A DNA stretch of 64,000 nt from WHUA01 sp963711215 (GTDB lineage Bacteria; Pseudomonadota; Alphaproteobacteria; UBA8366): NCBI GenBank assembly GCA_963711215.1, contig CAVQDH010000002.1, forward strand, positions 248,001 through 312,000. Reading direction: 5' to 3'. Under the pieces are notes generated by a model that worked only from the letters and a program-made list of their open reading frames with translations, did not search any database and was not told where the DNA came from. The position numbers and the translations under genes are program-made. The number at the start of each line of letters is the position of its first letter. Position 1 is the stretch's first letter. Below, piece by piece: positions 44,515 through 53,900 of this stretch.

Positions 44515-45532
44515 CTAGCGCGCGGCGCTGCGCGTCGGGCGGCCTCGCGGCGGATAGCGCGGGTCGGTGTAACCGGGGCTCGACGGATGGCCCGGCGTGA
44601 CCAGCTTGTCGAGAAAAGCCTCGTCCCGCGCGGTGAAAGTATAGTCCAGCGCATCGAGATACCCTTGCCAGTGCCCGTGCGTGCGCGGGCCGGCGATCAC
44701 GCTGGTGACCAGCGCGTTGTTGAGCACCCAGTTGAGCGCGAAGGCGATCGGCGTCGTGTTGCGCTTCTCCGCATAGGCGGCGACCTTCTTCGCCGCGACC
44801 AGCGACTCCTCACGAAATTCCGTCTGCATCATGCGGGGGTCGCCGCGTCCGGCGCGCGTGTCCTTCGGCGGCGGCTTGCCCGGCTCGTATTTGCCGGTGA
44901 GCACGCCGCGCGCGAGCGGCGAGTAGGGCACGACGCCAATGCCGAAATAGTCGCAGGCCGGCAGCAGGTCGGTCTCGGGCATCCGGTTCATCGCGTTGTA
45001 GTAGGGCTGGCAGATCACCGGGCGCGGCGTGCCCAAGGCGTCGCACAGATGCACGATCTCGCCGATCTGCCAGGCGCGGTGGTTGGAGAAACCCCAGTAG
45101 AGCGCCTTGCCGTCGGCGATGATGTCGCCCATGGCGCGGATGCTCTCCTCCAGCGGCGTCTCCCAGTCGACATGGTGCATGTAATAGATGTCGACGCGGT
45201 CGGTCTGCAGGCGGCGCAGGCTGGCGTCGATCGCTTCCATCATCCATTTGCGTGACAGGCCCTTGTGGCGCTTCGGCGTGCCGCGGCCGGATCCGACCTT
45301 CGTGGCCAGGATCCAGTCGTCGCGGTCCTTTTTCAGGATTTGCCCGACCATGGTCTCGGACTTGCCGCCGGCATAGCCGTCCGCCGTGTCGATGAAGTTG
45401 ACCCCGGCGTCGCGCGCCGCGTCGACGATCTTGGTCGCGGTCGCGGAGGCTGGTCTGGTCGCCGAAATTCATGGTCCCGAGGCAGAGCGCCGAGACCCTC
45501 AGGCCGGACCGGCCGAGCAATCGATAATCCAT
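44515..45532 (-). CDS. Aldo/keto reductase, one +1 frameshift near the N-terminus
   Basis: Once repaired the protein is about 338 residues. The first 24 or so (MDYRLLGRSGLRVSALCLGT and MNFGDQT) are the standard AKR start. The frame then breaks at about 45450 and resumes with 'ATKIVDAARDAGVNFIDTAD', containing the catalytic aspartate; 'WILATKVGSGRG' holds the lysine and 'DIYYMHHVDWETP' the histidine region. The C-terminal part contains 'YSPLARGVLTGKY' and 'SVIAGPRTHGHWQ' (cofactor). As written, the downstream fragment (44515-45351) lacks the catalytic Asp/Tyr region. The likely cause is one inserted base. The substrate is unknown; it resembles the Kv-beta-like/YajO class. Confidence 0.87.
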
Positions 45533-45680
45533 CGCGTTCGTCATCCTCGATTTTTTGCATGCGCCGAAGGGGGGTGCCGGAACCGTACTCCATCGCCGGA
45601 TCGCGTCAAGACCCGACGACCGCCGTTGTCGCGGCCCGAGCGTCCGTGTAAAGGATGGCGCAGCGAGGAAGGAAACGGCG

Positions 45681-46106
45681 ATGTCACGAGAATATCCGGA
45701 TCGGCCTTTCGTCGGCGTCGGCGTCGTGGTCTGGCGCGGCGACGAGGTGCTTCTGATCGAGCGCGGCAAGGGGCCGCGCACGGGTGGCTGGAGCCTGCCC
45801 GGCGGCAAGCAGGAGCTGGGCGAGACGGTACGCGAGACCGCGCATCGCGAAATCAAGGAAGAGACGGACATCGAGATCGACGTGACCGACCTGCTCGACG
45901 TCATCGATCTGGTGCGAAAGGACAGCGACGGCCGCGTGCGGTTTCATTACACCCTGGTCGATTTCTCGGCCGAGTGGCGGTCGGGCGAGGCGACGGCGGG
46001 CAGCGACGCGGCGGGCGTGCGCTGGGTACGGCTCGTGGACCTCGACCAGTATGAGCTTTGGGACGAGACCCGGCGCGTCATCCAGCTTTCGGCGTCGCGG
46101 CGGTGA
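45681..46106 (+). CDS. NUDIX hydrolase
   Basis: This 141-residue protein has a full NUDIX box: G-G-K-Q-E-L-G-E-T-V-R-E-T-A-H-R-E-I-K-E-E-T-D-I (about residues 39-62; G-x5-E-x7-R-E-x2-E-E pattern). It hydrolyses a nucleoside diphosphate linked to another group; ADP-ribose or 8-oxo nucleotides are options. The start has GAGGAAGGAA upstream. Its stop overlaps the GTG start of the DMT permease by four bases, so translation is coupled. Confidence 0.93.
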   Translation: MSREYPDRPFVGVGVVVWRGDEVLLIERGKGPRTGGWSLPGGKQELGETVRETAHREIKEETDIEIDVTDLLDVIDLVRKDSDGRVRFHYTLVDFSAEWRSGEATAGSDAAGVRWVRLVDLDQYELWDETRRVIQLSASRR

Positions 46107-46996
46107 ACGCACGGCTGCGGGCCACGCTGATCGGCGGGACGGCGGTGCTGCTATGGGGCAGCCTGGCGCTTCTCACCAGCTGGACCGGCCGCGTGCCGCC
46201 TTTTCAGCTCGTGGCGATGAGCTTCTCGATCGCGGCGCTGCTCGGCGCCGCCAAATGGGTGATCCGCGGCGAGAACCCGCGCCGTTATCTGCGCCAGGTG
46301 CCGGCGGTCTGGCTGCTCGGGGTCGGTGGGCTGTTCGGCTATCACTTCTTCTATTTCATGGCGCTCCGCAACGCGCCCGCGGTCGACGCCAGCCTGATCG
46401 CCTATCTCTGGCCGCTGCTGATCGTGCTTTTTTCGGCGCTGTTGCCGGGCGGCCGCCTGCGCTGGTGGCATCTGGCCGGGGCGGTGCTCGGCCTCGCCGG
46501 CTGCGCCCTGCTGGTGACCGGCGGCGGCAAGGTCGTCTTTCGCGCCGAGTTCGCGCTGGGATATGCGGCGGCGCTGGCCTGCGCCTTCACATGGTCCGGC
46601 TATTCGGTGCTGAGCCGGCGCTTCAGCGCCGTCCCGACGGATACCGTGGCGTGGTTCTGCGCCGCCACGGCGCTGCTGGGCTTGCTCTGCCATGTCCTGT
46701 TCGAGACCACCGCCTGGCCGGAGAGCACCGGCCAATGGCTGGCGGTCGCGGGGCTCGGCCTCGGTCCGGTCGGCGCCGCCTTCTTCGCCTGGGACCGCGG
46801 CGTCAAGCATGGCGACATCCGCGCGCTCGGCGGCTTCTCCTACACCGCGCCGCTGATCTCGACCCTGCTGCTGATCGCCTTCGGCAGGGCCGAGGCGAGC
46901 TGGGTCGTCGCGGTCGCCTGCGCGGCGATCATGGGCGGCGCGCTGCTCGCCGCGCGCGACGTGCTGACGGCCCGCATGGAAGGACAGGCGTCATGA
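46103..46996 (+). CDS. EamA/DMT-family permease
   Basis: This 297-residue membrane protein has ten predicted helices in two EamA repeats; 'NAPAVDASLIAYLWPLLIVL' closes the first repeat and 'GFSYTAPLISTLLLIAFG' is in the second. It begins with GTG overlapping the nudix stop (GTGA) and ends overlapping the HAD gene (ATGA). DMT proteins of this type export metabolites such as amino acids; the substrate is not evident. The run nudix-DMT-HAD looks like a housekeeping mini-operon. Confidence 0.9.
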   Translation: MNARLRATLIGGTAVLLWGSLALLTSWTGRVPPFQLVAMSFSIAALLGAAKWVIRGENPRRYLRQVPAVWLLGVGGLFGYHFFYFMALRNAPAVDASLIAYLWPLLIVLFSALLPGGRLRWWHLAGAVLGLAGCALLVTGGGKVVFRAEFALGYAAALACAFTWSGYSVLSRRFSAVPTDTVAWFCAATALLGLLCHVLFETTAWPESTGQWLAVAGLGLGPVGAAFFAWDRGVKHGDIRALGGFSYTAPLISTLLLIAFGRAEASWVVAVACAAIMGGALLAARDVLTARMEGQAS

Positions 46997-47655
46997 CGCC
47001 CGATCTTCTGGTCTTCGACTTCGATGGCGTGCTCGTCGACAGCGAGATCATCTCGAACGAGGTGCTGGCGGTGACGCTGACCGCGCTCGACTACCCGCTG
47101 AGCGCTATGGAAAGCCGCCGCCGCTTCACCGGCCTCAAGATCGAAGCCATCCGCGAAATGATCGAGGCGGAGCTTGGGCGCGCGCTCTCGCCTCTCCTGG
47201 AAGGGATGGTGCGCGACGAATCCTACCGCCGCCTGGCGAGCGAGCTGAAGATGGTGCGCGGCGCGGATGTCCTGTTGCGCGGTCTCGAGGGGCCGCGCTG
47301 CATCGCGTCCAACAGCGGGCCGCGTTGGATCGATCTGGGATTGCAGACGACGGGGCTGGAGACGTTCTTCCGGCCGGAGATCCGTTTCAGCGCGGCACAG
47401 GTGGCCCGCGGCAAGCCGGCGCCCGACCTGTTCCTCCACGCGGCCGCGTCGATGGATAGCGATCCCGCCGCCTGCGTCGTGATCGAAGACAGCGTGCACG
47501 GCGTCAACGCGGCACGCGCGGCCGGCATGTGCGTGATCGGCTTCACCGGGGCGAGCCATATCATCGAAGGTCATGCAGAAGTGTTGCGGCACGCAGGGGC
47601 GCTGGCCGTATTCGACGACCTGACGGCGCTGCCCGCGCTGCTGGAGCGTCTGTAG
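46993..47655 (+). CDS. HAD-superfamily hydrolase (phosphoglycolate phosphatase-like)
   Basis: This 220-residue phosphatase has HAD motif I 'LVFDFDGVLVDSEI' (nucleophile Asp about residue 9), motif II 'CIASNSGPRW' (Ser/Asn), lysine in 'RGKPAPDLFLHAA' and motif IV 'VIEDSVHGVNAA'. The cap is the small helical type. It overlaps the DMT gene by four bases. The substrate is unknown, with phosphosugars and phosphoglycolate as candidates. It converges on the cupin gene. Confidence 0.94.
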   Translation: MTPDLLVFDFDGVLVDSEIISNEVLAVTLTALDYPLSAMESRRRFTGLKIEAIREMIEAELGRALSPLLEGMVRDESYRRLASELKMVRGADVLLRGLEGPRCIASNSGPRWIDLGLQTTGLETFFRPEIRFSAAQVARGKPAPDLFLHAAASMDSDPAACVVIEDSVHGVNAARAAGMCVIGFTGASHIIEGHAEVLRHAGALAVFDDLTALPALLERL

Positions 47656-47658
47656 CGT

Positions 47659-48082
47659 TCAGCCGGGCTCCCAGCCGGCCGGCGCCATCTCGAAACGCGG
47701 CGAAGTCGAAAGCCGGCGTGACCGTGCAGCCGACCAGCGTCCACGCGCCGAGGCTTCGGGCCGCCTGCCAGGCATTCGCCGGAACCAGCAGCTGCGGCCG
47801 CTCGCCCTCGGTTACCGCCGGCCCGAGGGTGGCGGTCTCGGCAGCGTGGCCTTCCAGAGCGATGCGGAGCTCGAGCGCCGCGCCCCCATACCAGTGCCAG
47901 ATCTCGTCCGCGTCCGTGACCCGGTGCCAGGCGGATCGCTCGCCCGCCTTGAGAAGATAATAGATCGCGGTGCCCGCGCCGCGCCCGCCCGCCGCACCGG
48001 CATGCCGGTAGGTCTCGCGGTACCAGCCGCCCTCCGGATGGGGGGCGAGGCCGAGCGCGGCGATGACGTCGTCGGCTGTCAT
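47659..48082 (-). CDS. DUF985 cupin protein, one +1 frameshift near the C-terminus
   Basis: Repaired length is about 140 residues. The cupin barrel shows 'LAPHPEGGWYRETYRH', 'AIYYLLKAGERSAWHRV', 'DEIWHWYGGAALEL' and 'VGCTVTPAFDF'. After 'FDFAAF' an extra base at about 47692 changes the frame; removing it yields the expected ending 'EMAPAGWEPG' and a stop at 47659. Without repair the protein would run on into the antisense of the HAD gene. It overlaps the GST gene by four bases (ATGA). The family's enzymatic role is unclear; it may bind a sugar or metal. Confidence 0.83.
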
Positions 48083-48676
48083 TCCTTCGGCTCGGTCGTC
48101 GTCATCGACGGGCGCCGGCTGAAGCCTTCGTACCATGCGGCGAGCTTTGGATGCCCGCGCCGCCAGTCCTCGACATGCTTGCGGAAGGCGATGTAGCCGA
48201 GCGCCACGCCGACGCCGACCTGCGCGATGTCGATCGGGCCGGACAGGCTGCCGGCCTCGCTCTCCAGCGTATCGAGCGTGCGGTTGATCTTGTCCTGCTG
48301 GCGGCCGATATACCAGTCCGACCAATGCGCCTTGTCCTTGCGGCGCTCGTTGGCGATCGAGAACTCCGGCATCGAGGATGCCTTCGGCCAGGGCCGCGGT
48401 GCGCAGGACCGGCCAGCGTTGCGGTCCCGATGGGAAGAGCTTGGCGCCGCTGCCGATCTCGTCGAGGTATTCGCAGATGACTCGGGAATCGAACAGCGCG
48501 GTGCCGTCATCCGTGATCAGCGTCGGAACCCGGCCGGACGGATTGGCCTCGGGCAGGTCGTTTTCGACCCAGGGACTGCTCGACAAGAGCTCGATCTTGT
48601 CGGCCAGGGCCTTTTCCACGGCGACCGCGCGCACCTTGCGCACATAGGGCGATGTCGGACTGAAATGCAGCTTCAC
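48079..48676 (-). CDS. Glutathione S-transferase family protein, one +1 frameshift
   Basis: Repaired length is about 198 residues. The thioredoxin-fold start is 'MKLHFSPTSPYVRKVRAVAV' with the catalytic Ser at 'SPYVRKV', and 'NPSGRVPTLITDDG' is the glutathione-binding cis-proline loop. 'LFDSRVICEYLDE' completes the domain. The frame breaks after 'LDAGVL' at about 48358 and resumes 'IANERRKDKAHW...' in the helical domain, ending 'HPKLAAWYEGFSRRPSM'. It overlaps the cupin gene by ATGA. Detoxification or redox sensing are possible roles. Confidence 0.86.
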
Positions 48677-48805
48677 GGCACTGTCTCCCGTTCGTTAACC
48701 TCGGTTTCACAGACAGTTTCGTAATGTGGGGCGGGATGCAAGGGCGAAACGCGGAACGGGGCGGCGGTATCGGCCCCGTCCCCGGAATGCTAGGATAGCG
48801 CGGCC

Positions 48806-49613
48806 ATGTGGTCCGATGTCACCGATCTGAACGAGTTCTACCGCTCTCGCCTGGGACAGGTGGCGCGGCGGCTCATCACGCGCCGGCTGCGCGAGCTGTG
48901 GCCGAACGTGCGCGGGCTGTCGGTGCTGGGGCTGGGCTACGCGACGCCCTATCTCCGGGCCTTTCGCGAAGAGGCCGAACGGGTCATGGCGATCATGCCG
49001 GCGCCGCAGGGCGTCCTGCATTGGCCGGAGAACGATCCTTGCCTGGTCTGCCTTTCCGACGAGACCGAGCTGCCGCTGCCCGACATGTCCGTCGACCGCC
49101 TGCTGCTGGTCCATGCGGTCGAAAGCAGCGAGCAACTGCGCGCGATGATGCGCGAGGCCTGGCGGGTGCTGTCCGACAGCGGCCGGATCATCGTCGTCGT
49201 GCCCAACCGGCGCGGCATCTGGGCGCGGTTCGAGCAGCGGTCGCCCTTCGGCCACGGCCAGCCCTACAGCCAGGGACAGATCCGGCACGTATTGCGCGAC
49301 TGCCTGTTCGCCCCGACGGCGACCGAGCACGCGCTCTTCGTGCCGCCGTCGCAGATTGCGGCTCGTGCTGCAGTCCGCGCGCGCCTTCGAGCAGGCCGGG
49401 AACCGCTGGTTCCAGGCGATATCGGGCGTCCTGATCATCGAGGCGGTGAAACAGCTCTATGCCGCGACGCCGGTGCAGGGGAAGGCGCGGGCCCGGCGGC
49501 GGCTGGTGGCGATATTCGGGCCGTGGCGCCTCGATGCGGAACGAGCGAAAATCCGAGGATTAGCTTCCCGCATGCGGAACTGCGCCGGCCCGGCAAAGGG
49601 CCGACATGATTGA
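48806..49613 (+). CDS. Class I SAM-dependent methyltransferase, one +1 frameshift
   Basis: Repaired length is about 268 residues. 'GLSVLGLGYATPYLRAF' is a SAM-binding loop (motif I, somewhat degenerate), 'LPLPDMSVDRLLLVHAVE' the motif II region and 'AWRVLSDSGRIIVVVPNRRG' motif III. The frame breaks after 'FVPPSQI' at about 49355 and resumes 'RLVLQSARAFEQAG...' to the stop at 49613. The family is widespread in alphaproteobacteria, and the substrate is undefined. The aromatic leader of the DAHP synthase begins 53 bases downstream. Confidence 0.83.
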
Positions 49614-49630
49614 AATTTTCGAAAATCTGC

Positions 49631-49659
49631 GTGACAAGCCGGGTCGTCTGCCCTAGATC
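49631..49659 (+). promoter_or_regulatory. Putative promoter for the aromatic leader/DAHP synthase transcript
   Basis: A -35-like GTGACA at 49631-49636 is followed after 17 bases by TAGATC at 49654-49659 (or CTAGAT one base earlier). The expected transcription start falls at about 49666-49667, i.e. at the leader ATG. No ribosome-binding sequence precedes that ATG. This would make the leader mRNA leaderless, as reported for rhizobial trp leaders. Confidence 0.5.
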
Positions 49660-49666
49660 TCCAATC

Positions 49667-49750
49667 ATGAACCGCGCAGCCGCCACCTATTACTTTTGGT
49701 TTTTTGCCTATCCGCAGCCTTTGGCGGAGGTAGGGGTGCGCTTGGTCTGA
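49667..49750 (+). CDS. Aromatic amino-acid leader peptide of a transcription attenuator
   Basis: A 27-codon open frame begins MNRAAAT, continues YYFWFFAY and ends at TGA 49748-49750. Six of the codons at positions 8-13 are aromatic (Tyr-Tyr-Phe-Trp-Phe-Phe), plus Tyr at 15. The frame lies just upstream of a terminator and of the gene for the first enzyme of aromatic amino-acid synthesis. CCGCCA at 49680-49685 is in codons 5-7, immediately before the aromatic run; TGGCGG at 49722-49727 lies downstream. A ribosome stalled at the aromatic codons for lack of charged tRNA would cover the first segment and free the second. This is the layout of a classical leader peptide. Confidence 0.85.
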   Translation: MNRAAATYYFWFFAYPQPLAEVGVRLV

Positions 49751-49772
49751 CGTGTGATCAACGAGTGTCTCG

Positions 49773-49800
49773 AAACCGCCAGTCGCCTGGCGGTTTTTTT
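49773..49800 (+). terminator. Rho-independent terminator (attenuator) upstream of the DAHP synthase gene
   Basis: AAACCGCCAG (49773-49782) pairs perfectly with CTGGCGGTTT (49787-49796) around a four-base loop, and a run of seven T (49794-49800) follows. It lies between the leader stop and the DAHP synthase start. Its 5' arm contains CCGCCA, which can alternatively pair with TGGCGG at 49722-49727, giving an antiterminator. Confidence 0.92.
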
Positions 49801-49841
49801 ATGCCCGCCGGCGTGGCCCGAACGCGAAGGAGCTTTCGCCC

Positions 49842-50939
49842 GTGATGGACAATACCGACGACATACGCATTCGCGAAATCAAGGAACTGAGTACGCCCGC
49901 CGAGGTCGTGCGGGAATTCCCGCGCACCGAAGCGGCGACGCGCACGGTGGTCGAGGCCCGTCAGGCCCTTCGGCGCATCATCCACCGAAGCGATGACCGG
50001 CTCGCCGTCATCATCGGCCCCTGCTCGATCCACGACCCGGACTCCGCGATCGAGTATGCCGGGCGCCTGGCCAGGCTGCGGCAACGCCTCGGCGATCGGC
50101 TGGAAATCGTCATGCGCATGTATTTCGAGAAGCCGCGCACCACGGTCGGCTGGAAGGGGCTGATCAACGATCCGGGCCTCGACGGCAGCTTCGAGATCGA
50201 GCGCGGGCTTCGCCTGACCCGGGAGCTGCTTCTCGAGGTCAACAATCTCGGCCTCCCGACGGGCTGTGAATTTCTCGACATCGCGACGCCGCAATATTTC
50301 GCCGACCTCGTGTCCTGGGCGGCGATCGGCGCACGGACGACGGAAAGCCAGATCCACCGCCAGATGGCGTCCGGCCTTTCCTGCCCGATCGGTTTCAAGA
50401 ACGGGACGGACGGCAACGTGAAGATCGCGCTCGACGCCGTCTGCGCCGCCTCCCAGCCGCATCGCTTCCTGGCGGTGACCAAGGCGGGACGGTTGGCCAT
50501 CGCCGCCACCGAGGGCAACCAGGACTGTCACATCGTCCTGCGCGGCGGCAAGACGCCGAATTACGACGCGGCCAGCGTGGACGCCGCCTGTGGCGCGGCG
50601 CAGCGGTCCGGCCTGACGCCTGTCGTGATGATCGACGCCAGCCATGCGAACAGCGCCAAGGATCCGAGAAATCAGCCGTCGGTGATGGACAGCGTCGCAC
50701 GCCAGATCGCTTCCGGTGACGACCGCATCGTCGGCGTCATGATCGAAAGCCATCTGATCGGCGGGCGCCAGGACCTCGTCTCCGGGCAGCCGCTCGCCTA
50801 CGGGCAGAGCATCACGGACGGCTGCATCGACTGGGAGACGTCGGTCGCGGTCTTGGAGCGGCTTGCCGCGGCGGTCGCGCTGCGCCGGGAGGGAGCGGGC
50901 GAGGTCGTCGCCAGCCGGGCCTATGCCGGCGGGGCATGA
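49842..50939 (+). CDS. aroG: 3-deoxy-7-phosphoheptulonate synthase (DAHP synthase, AroG type)
   Basis: This 365-residue enzyme condenses phosphoenolpyruvate and erythrose 4-phosphate in the first step of the shikimate pathway. Class I-alpha signatures are 'VIIGPCSIHDPDSAIEYA' (about residues 56-73), 'MRMYFEKPRTTVGWKG', 'GCEFLDIATPQYFADL', 'LRGGKTPNYDA' and 'DASHANSAKDPRNQ'. Length matches E. coli AroG/F/H. The start is GTG at 49842 or the ATG one codon later; AAGGAG at 49827-49832 fits either. It is controlled by the aromatic leader and attenuator upstream, in addition to possible feedback inhibition. Confidence 0.96.
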   Translation: MMDNTDDIRIREIKELSTPAEVVREFPRTEAATRTVVEARQALRRIIHRSDDRLAVIIGPCSIHDPDSAIEYAGRLARLRQRLGDRLEIVMRMYFEKPRTTVGWKGLINDPGLDGSFEIERGLRLTRELLLEVNNLGLPTGCEFLDIATPQYFADLVSWAAIGARTTESQIHRQMASGLSCPIGFKNGTDGNVKIALDAVCAASQPHRFLAVTKAGRLAIAATEGNQDCHIVLRGGKTPNYDAASVDAACGAAQRSGLTPVVMIDASHANSAKDPRNQPSVMDSVARQIASGDDRIVGVMIESHLIGGRQDLVSGQPLAYGQSITDGCIDWETSVAVLERLAAAVALRREGAGEVVASRAYAGGA

Positions 50940-50975
50940 TGTTTGTCACGCCGCACGTGGTACCGGGGCATGGTT

Positions 50976-50996
50976 GGCACGGCCTCAATCCGTGCC
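50976..50996. terminator. Inverted repeat between convergent aroG and RND genes
   Basis: GGCACGG (50976-50982) and CCGTGCC (50990-50996) form a 7-base stem with a 7-base loop at the junction of convergent genes; it overlaps the last codons of the RND gene. There is no T-run, so efficiency is uncertain. Confidence 0.4.
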
Positions 50997-53900
50997 GGCT
51001 GGGGCTTCCTGGCCCGCGCTGCGGCGCGCGGTGCGCTCGCGCAGCCACTGGAACACCACGTAGAGCATCGGGATCACGAAAATCCCGAACAGGGATGCGG
51101 CGATCATGCCGCCGAAGACCGGCGTTCCCACCGCGCGCCGGCTGAGCGCGCCGGCGCCTTCGGCGATGACCAGCGGCAGAAGGCCGAAGATGAAGGCGAA
51201 GCTGGTCATCATCACGGGCCGGAAGCGCAGGCGCGCGCCCTCGATTGCGGCGTCCGTAATCGATTTGCCGTCGCGTCGTTGCGCGACAGAAAACTCGACG
51301 ATCAAGATCCCGTTCTTGGCCGCCAGCGCCACGAGGACGACCAGCCCGATTTGCGCATAGACGTCGAAGGCGAGGCCCGACAGCGCGACCGCGCCGATCG
51401 CCCCGAGAATGGCGACACTGACCGAGAGCAGCACCGGCACGGGGATATTCCAGCTCTCGTAGAGCGCCACCAGGAAGAGATAGGCGAACAGCACGGCGAG
51501 GCTGAGCACGACGCCGGTCTGACCGCCTGCCGCTTTTTCCTGCAGCGCCGTTCCCGTCCATTCGAAGCTGAATCCGGCCGGCAGCGTCGCGGCCGAGATC
51601 CGCTCCATCGCGGACAGCGCCTGGCCGGAGCTTTCGCCCGTCTTGGGCGCGCCGTTGATGACGGCGGCGCGATAGCCGTTGTAGCGGATCAGCGCCTGCG
51701 GTCCCTGTACGAGCCGGGCTTGCGCCAGGGCCCTGATCGGCACCATCGCGCCGGTGTTGCTGCGCACATAGATCCGGTAGATGTCCTCGATCGAGTTGCG
51801 GAAGCGCGAATCGGCCTGGACGTTCACCTGCCAGGTACGGCCGAACAGGTTGAAGTCGTTGACGTAGAAGCCGCCGAGCGTCGACTGGAGCGCATTGAAG
51901 ATGTCGCTGATCTTCACACCCAGCACCTTGGCCTTGTCACGATCGATATCGAGATAGACTTGCGGCGTATCGGCGGCGAAGGTGCTGAACACGCCGGCCA
52001 GCTCCGGCTGCTGGTTGGCGGTGACCAGGAGGCCGCGCATTACCGCCGCGAGCTCGAGAGGCTTCTGGCCCTGCAGCGCTTCGAGCACATACTGGAATCC
52101 GCCGGCATTGCCGAGACCCAGGACCGGCGGAAGGTTGAACGGGAAAACGACGGCTCCCTGGATCGCGGCCAGCCGCGGCCGCAGGTGGGATATGATCGCG
52201 TCTACATGCTCCGCGGGCGTGGTGCGCTGGGCGTAGGGCTTCAGCCGGATGACGAAAAACGCCTGGTTCGGCGACGCGACGTAATCGATGAAATTGAGGC
52301 CGATCACCGACAGAACGCCCTCTACGCCGGGAACCGGGCGGATGACGTTCTCGACCTGGGCGACCAGATCGGCCGTCCGGTTCAAAGACGCGCCTTCCGG
52401 CAGCCGCATGGCGGCGAAGAAGACACCTTGATCCTCGGACGGCAGGAAGCCTTGCGGCGTATGCTTGAACAGCACGAGCGTCGCAGCGGCAACGCCCGCC
52501 ACGACGACCAGGCCGACCAAGGCAACCCGTACGAGCCGGCGGACGAGAAACACGTAGCCGTCGCGCGCGCGATCGATGGCGCCCAGCACGTAGTGCATGG
52601 GCCCGCGCCGGGTCTCGCCGCGCTTCAATAGCACCGAGCAGAGCGCCGGGCTGAGCGTCAGGGCGTTGATCGCAGAGATCACCATCGATGTGGATACCGC
52701 GACGGCGAACTGGCGGAAGAGCTGGCCGCTGATGCCCGGGATGAATGCCACCGGCACGAAGACCGAGAGGAGGACGAGGGTGATGGCGATGATCGGCCCC
52801 GTTATCTCCGCCATCGCTTTTTTCGTCGCCGCCGGAATCGACAGCTCGGGCTCCTCCTCGACGACCCGCTCGACATTTTCGATCACGACGATCGCATCGT
52901 CGACCACGATGCCGATCGCGAGCACGAGGGCGAGCAGCGACACCGTATTGGCGGAATATCCGATGACCAGCATGACGGCGAAGGTGCCGATGATCGAAAC
53001 CGGGACGGCGACGAGCGGGATCAGCGTCGTGCGCAGCTTGCCGAGAAACAGAAATACGACGATCGCCACCAGGACGAACGCGATCAACAGCGTTTCGATG
53101 ACCTCCCTGACGGTGGACGTCACAAAGACGGTGGCGTCGTAGAACACGTCATAGGCGACGTCATCGGGGAAGCGCGTCTTCAGCTCGTTCATCACCTCGC
53201 GCACGTTGCGCCCCACGTCGACGGCATTGGCGCCGGGCGATTGATAGATGCCGATCGCGGCTGCCGGCGCACCGTTGTATCGGGCCGTGCGTTCCTGGGT
53301 CTTCGCGCCCAGGTCGACGCGGGCCACATCCTTTACGCGGACGACCGAGCCATCCGGGTTGGCGCGGACGATGATGTTTTCGAACTGGTCGGTCCGCGTG
53401 AGCCGGCCTTGCGTCTTGATCGTGAGCTGGAATTGCTGGGCGCGCGGCGTCGGCGCCGAGCCGATCCGGCCAAGCGCCGCCTGGACGTTCTGGCCCTGCA
53501 CGGCCGTGACCACGTCTGCCGGGGTCATGTTCAAGGCGGCGAGGCGGTCGGGATCGAGCCAGAGGCGCAGTGAATAGTCGAGCGGACCGAATAGCGTTGC
53601 CTGTCCGACGCCGTGGATGCGCGCCAGCGCATCGACGACATTGATCGTGGCGTAGTTGTTGAGATAGAGCGCGTCGTGCGTGTTCTTCGGCGAGTAGAGA
53701 TTGATGACCTGCAGGAGCGCGGCGGATTTTTTCCGGATGACGAGACCTTGGCGCTGTACCTCCTGGGGCAGTAGCGGCGTGGCGAGCTGCGCGCGGTTCT
53801 GGACATTGACCGTGTTGATGTCCGGGTCGGTGCCGAGCGCAAAGGTCACCGTGAGCGTGTAGCTTCCGTCCGCGCCGCTGGCCGATTGGTAGTACAGCGC

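Noticed and set aside
50943..52631. Long plus-strand open frame opposite the RND permease gene
   Set aside because: The complement encodes a full AcrB-type protein and the plus-strand translation has no recognisable domain.
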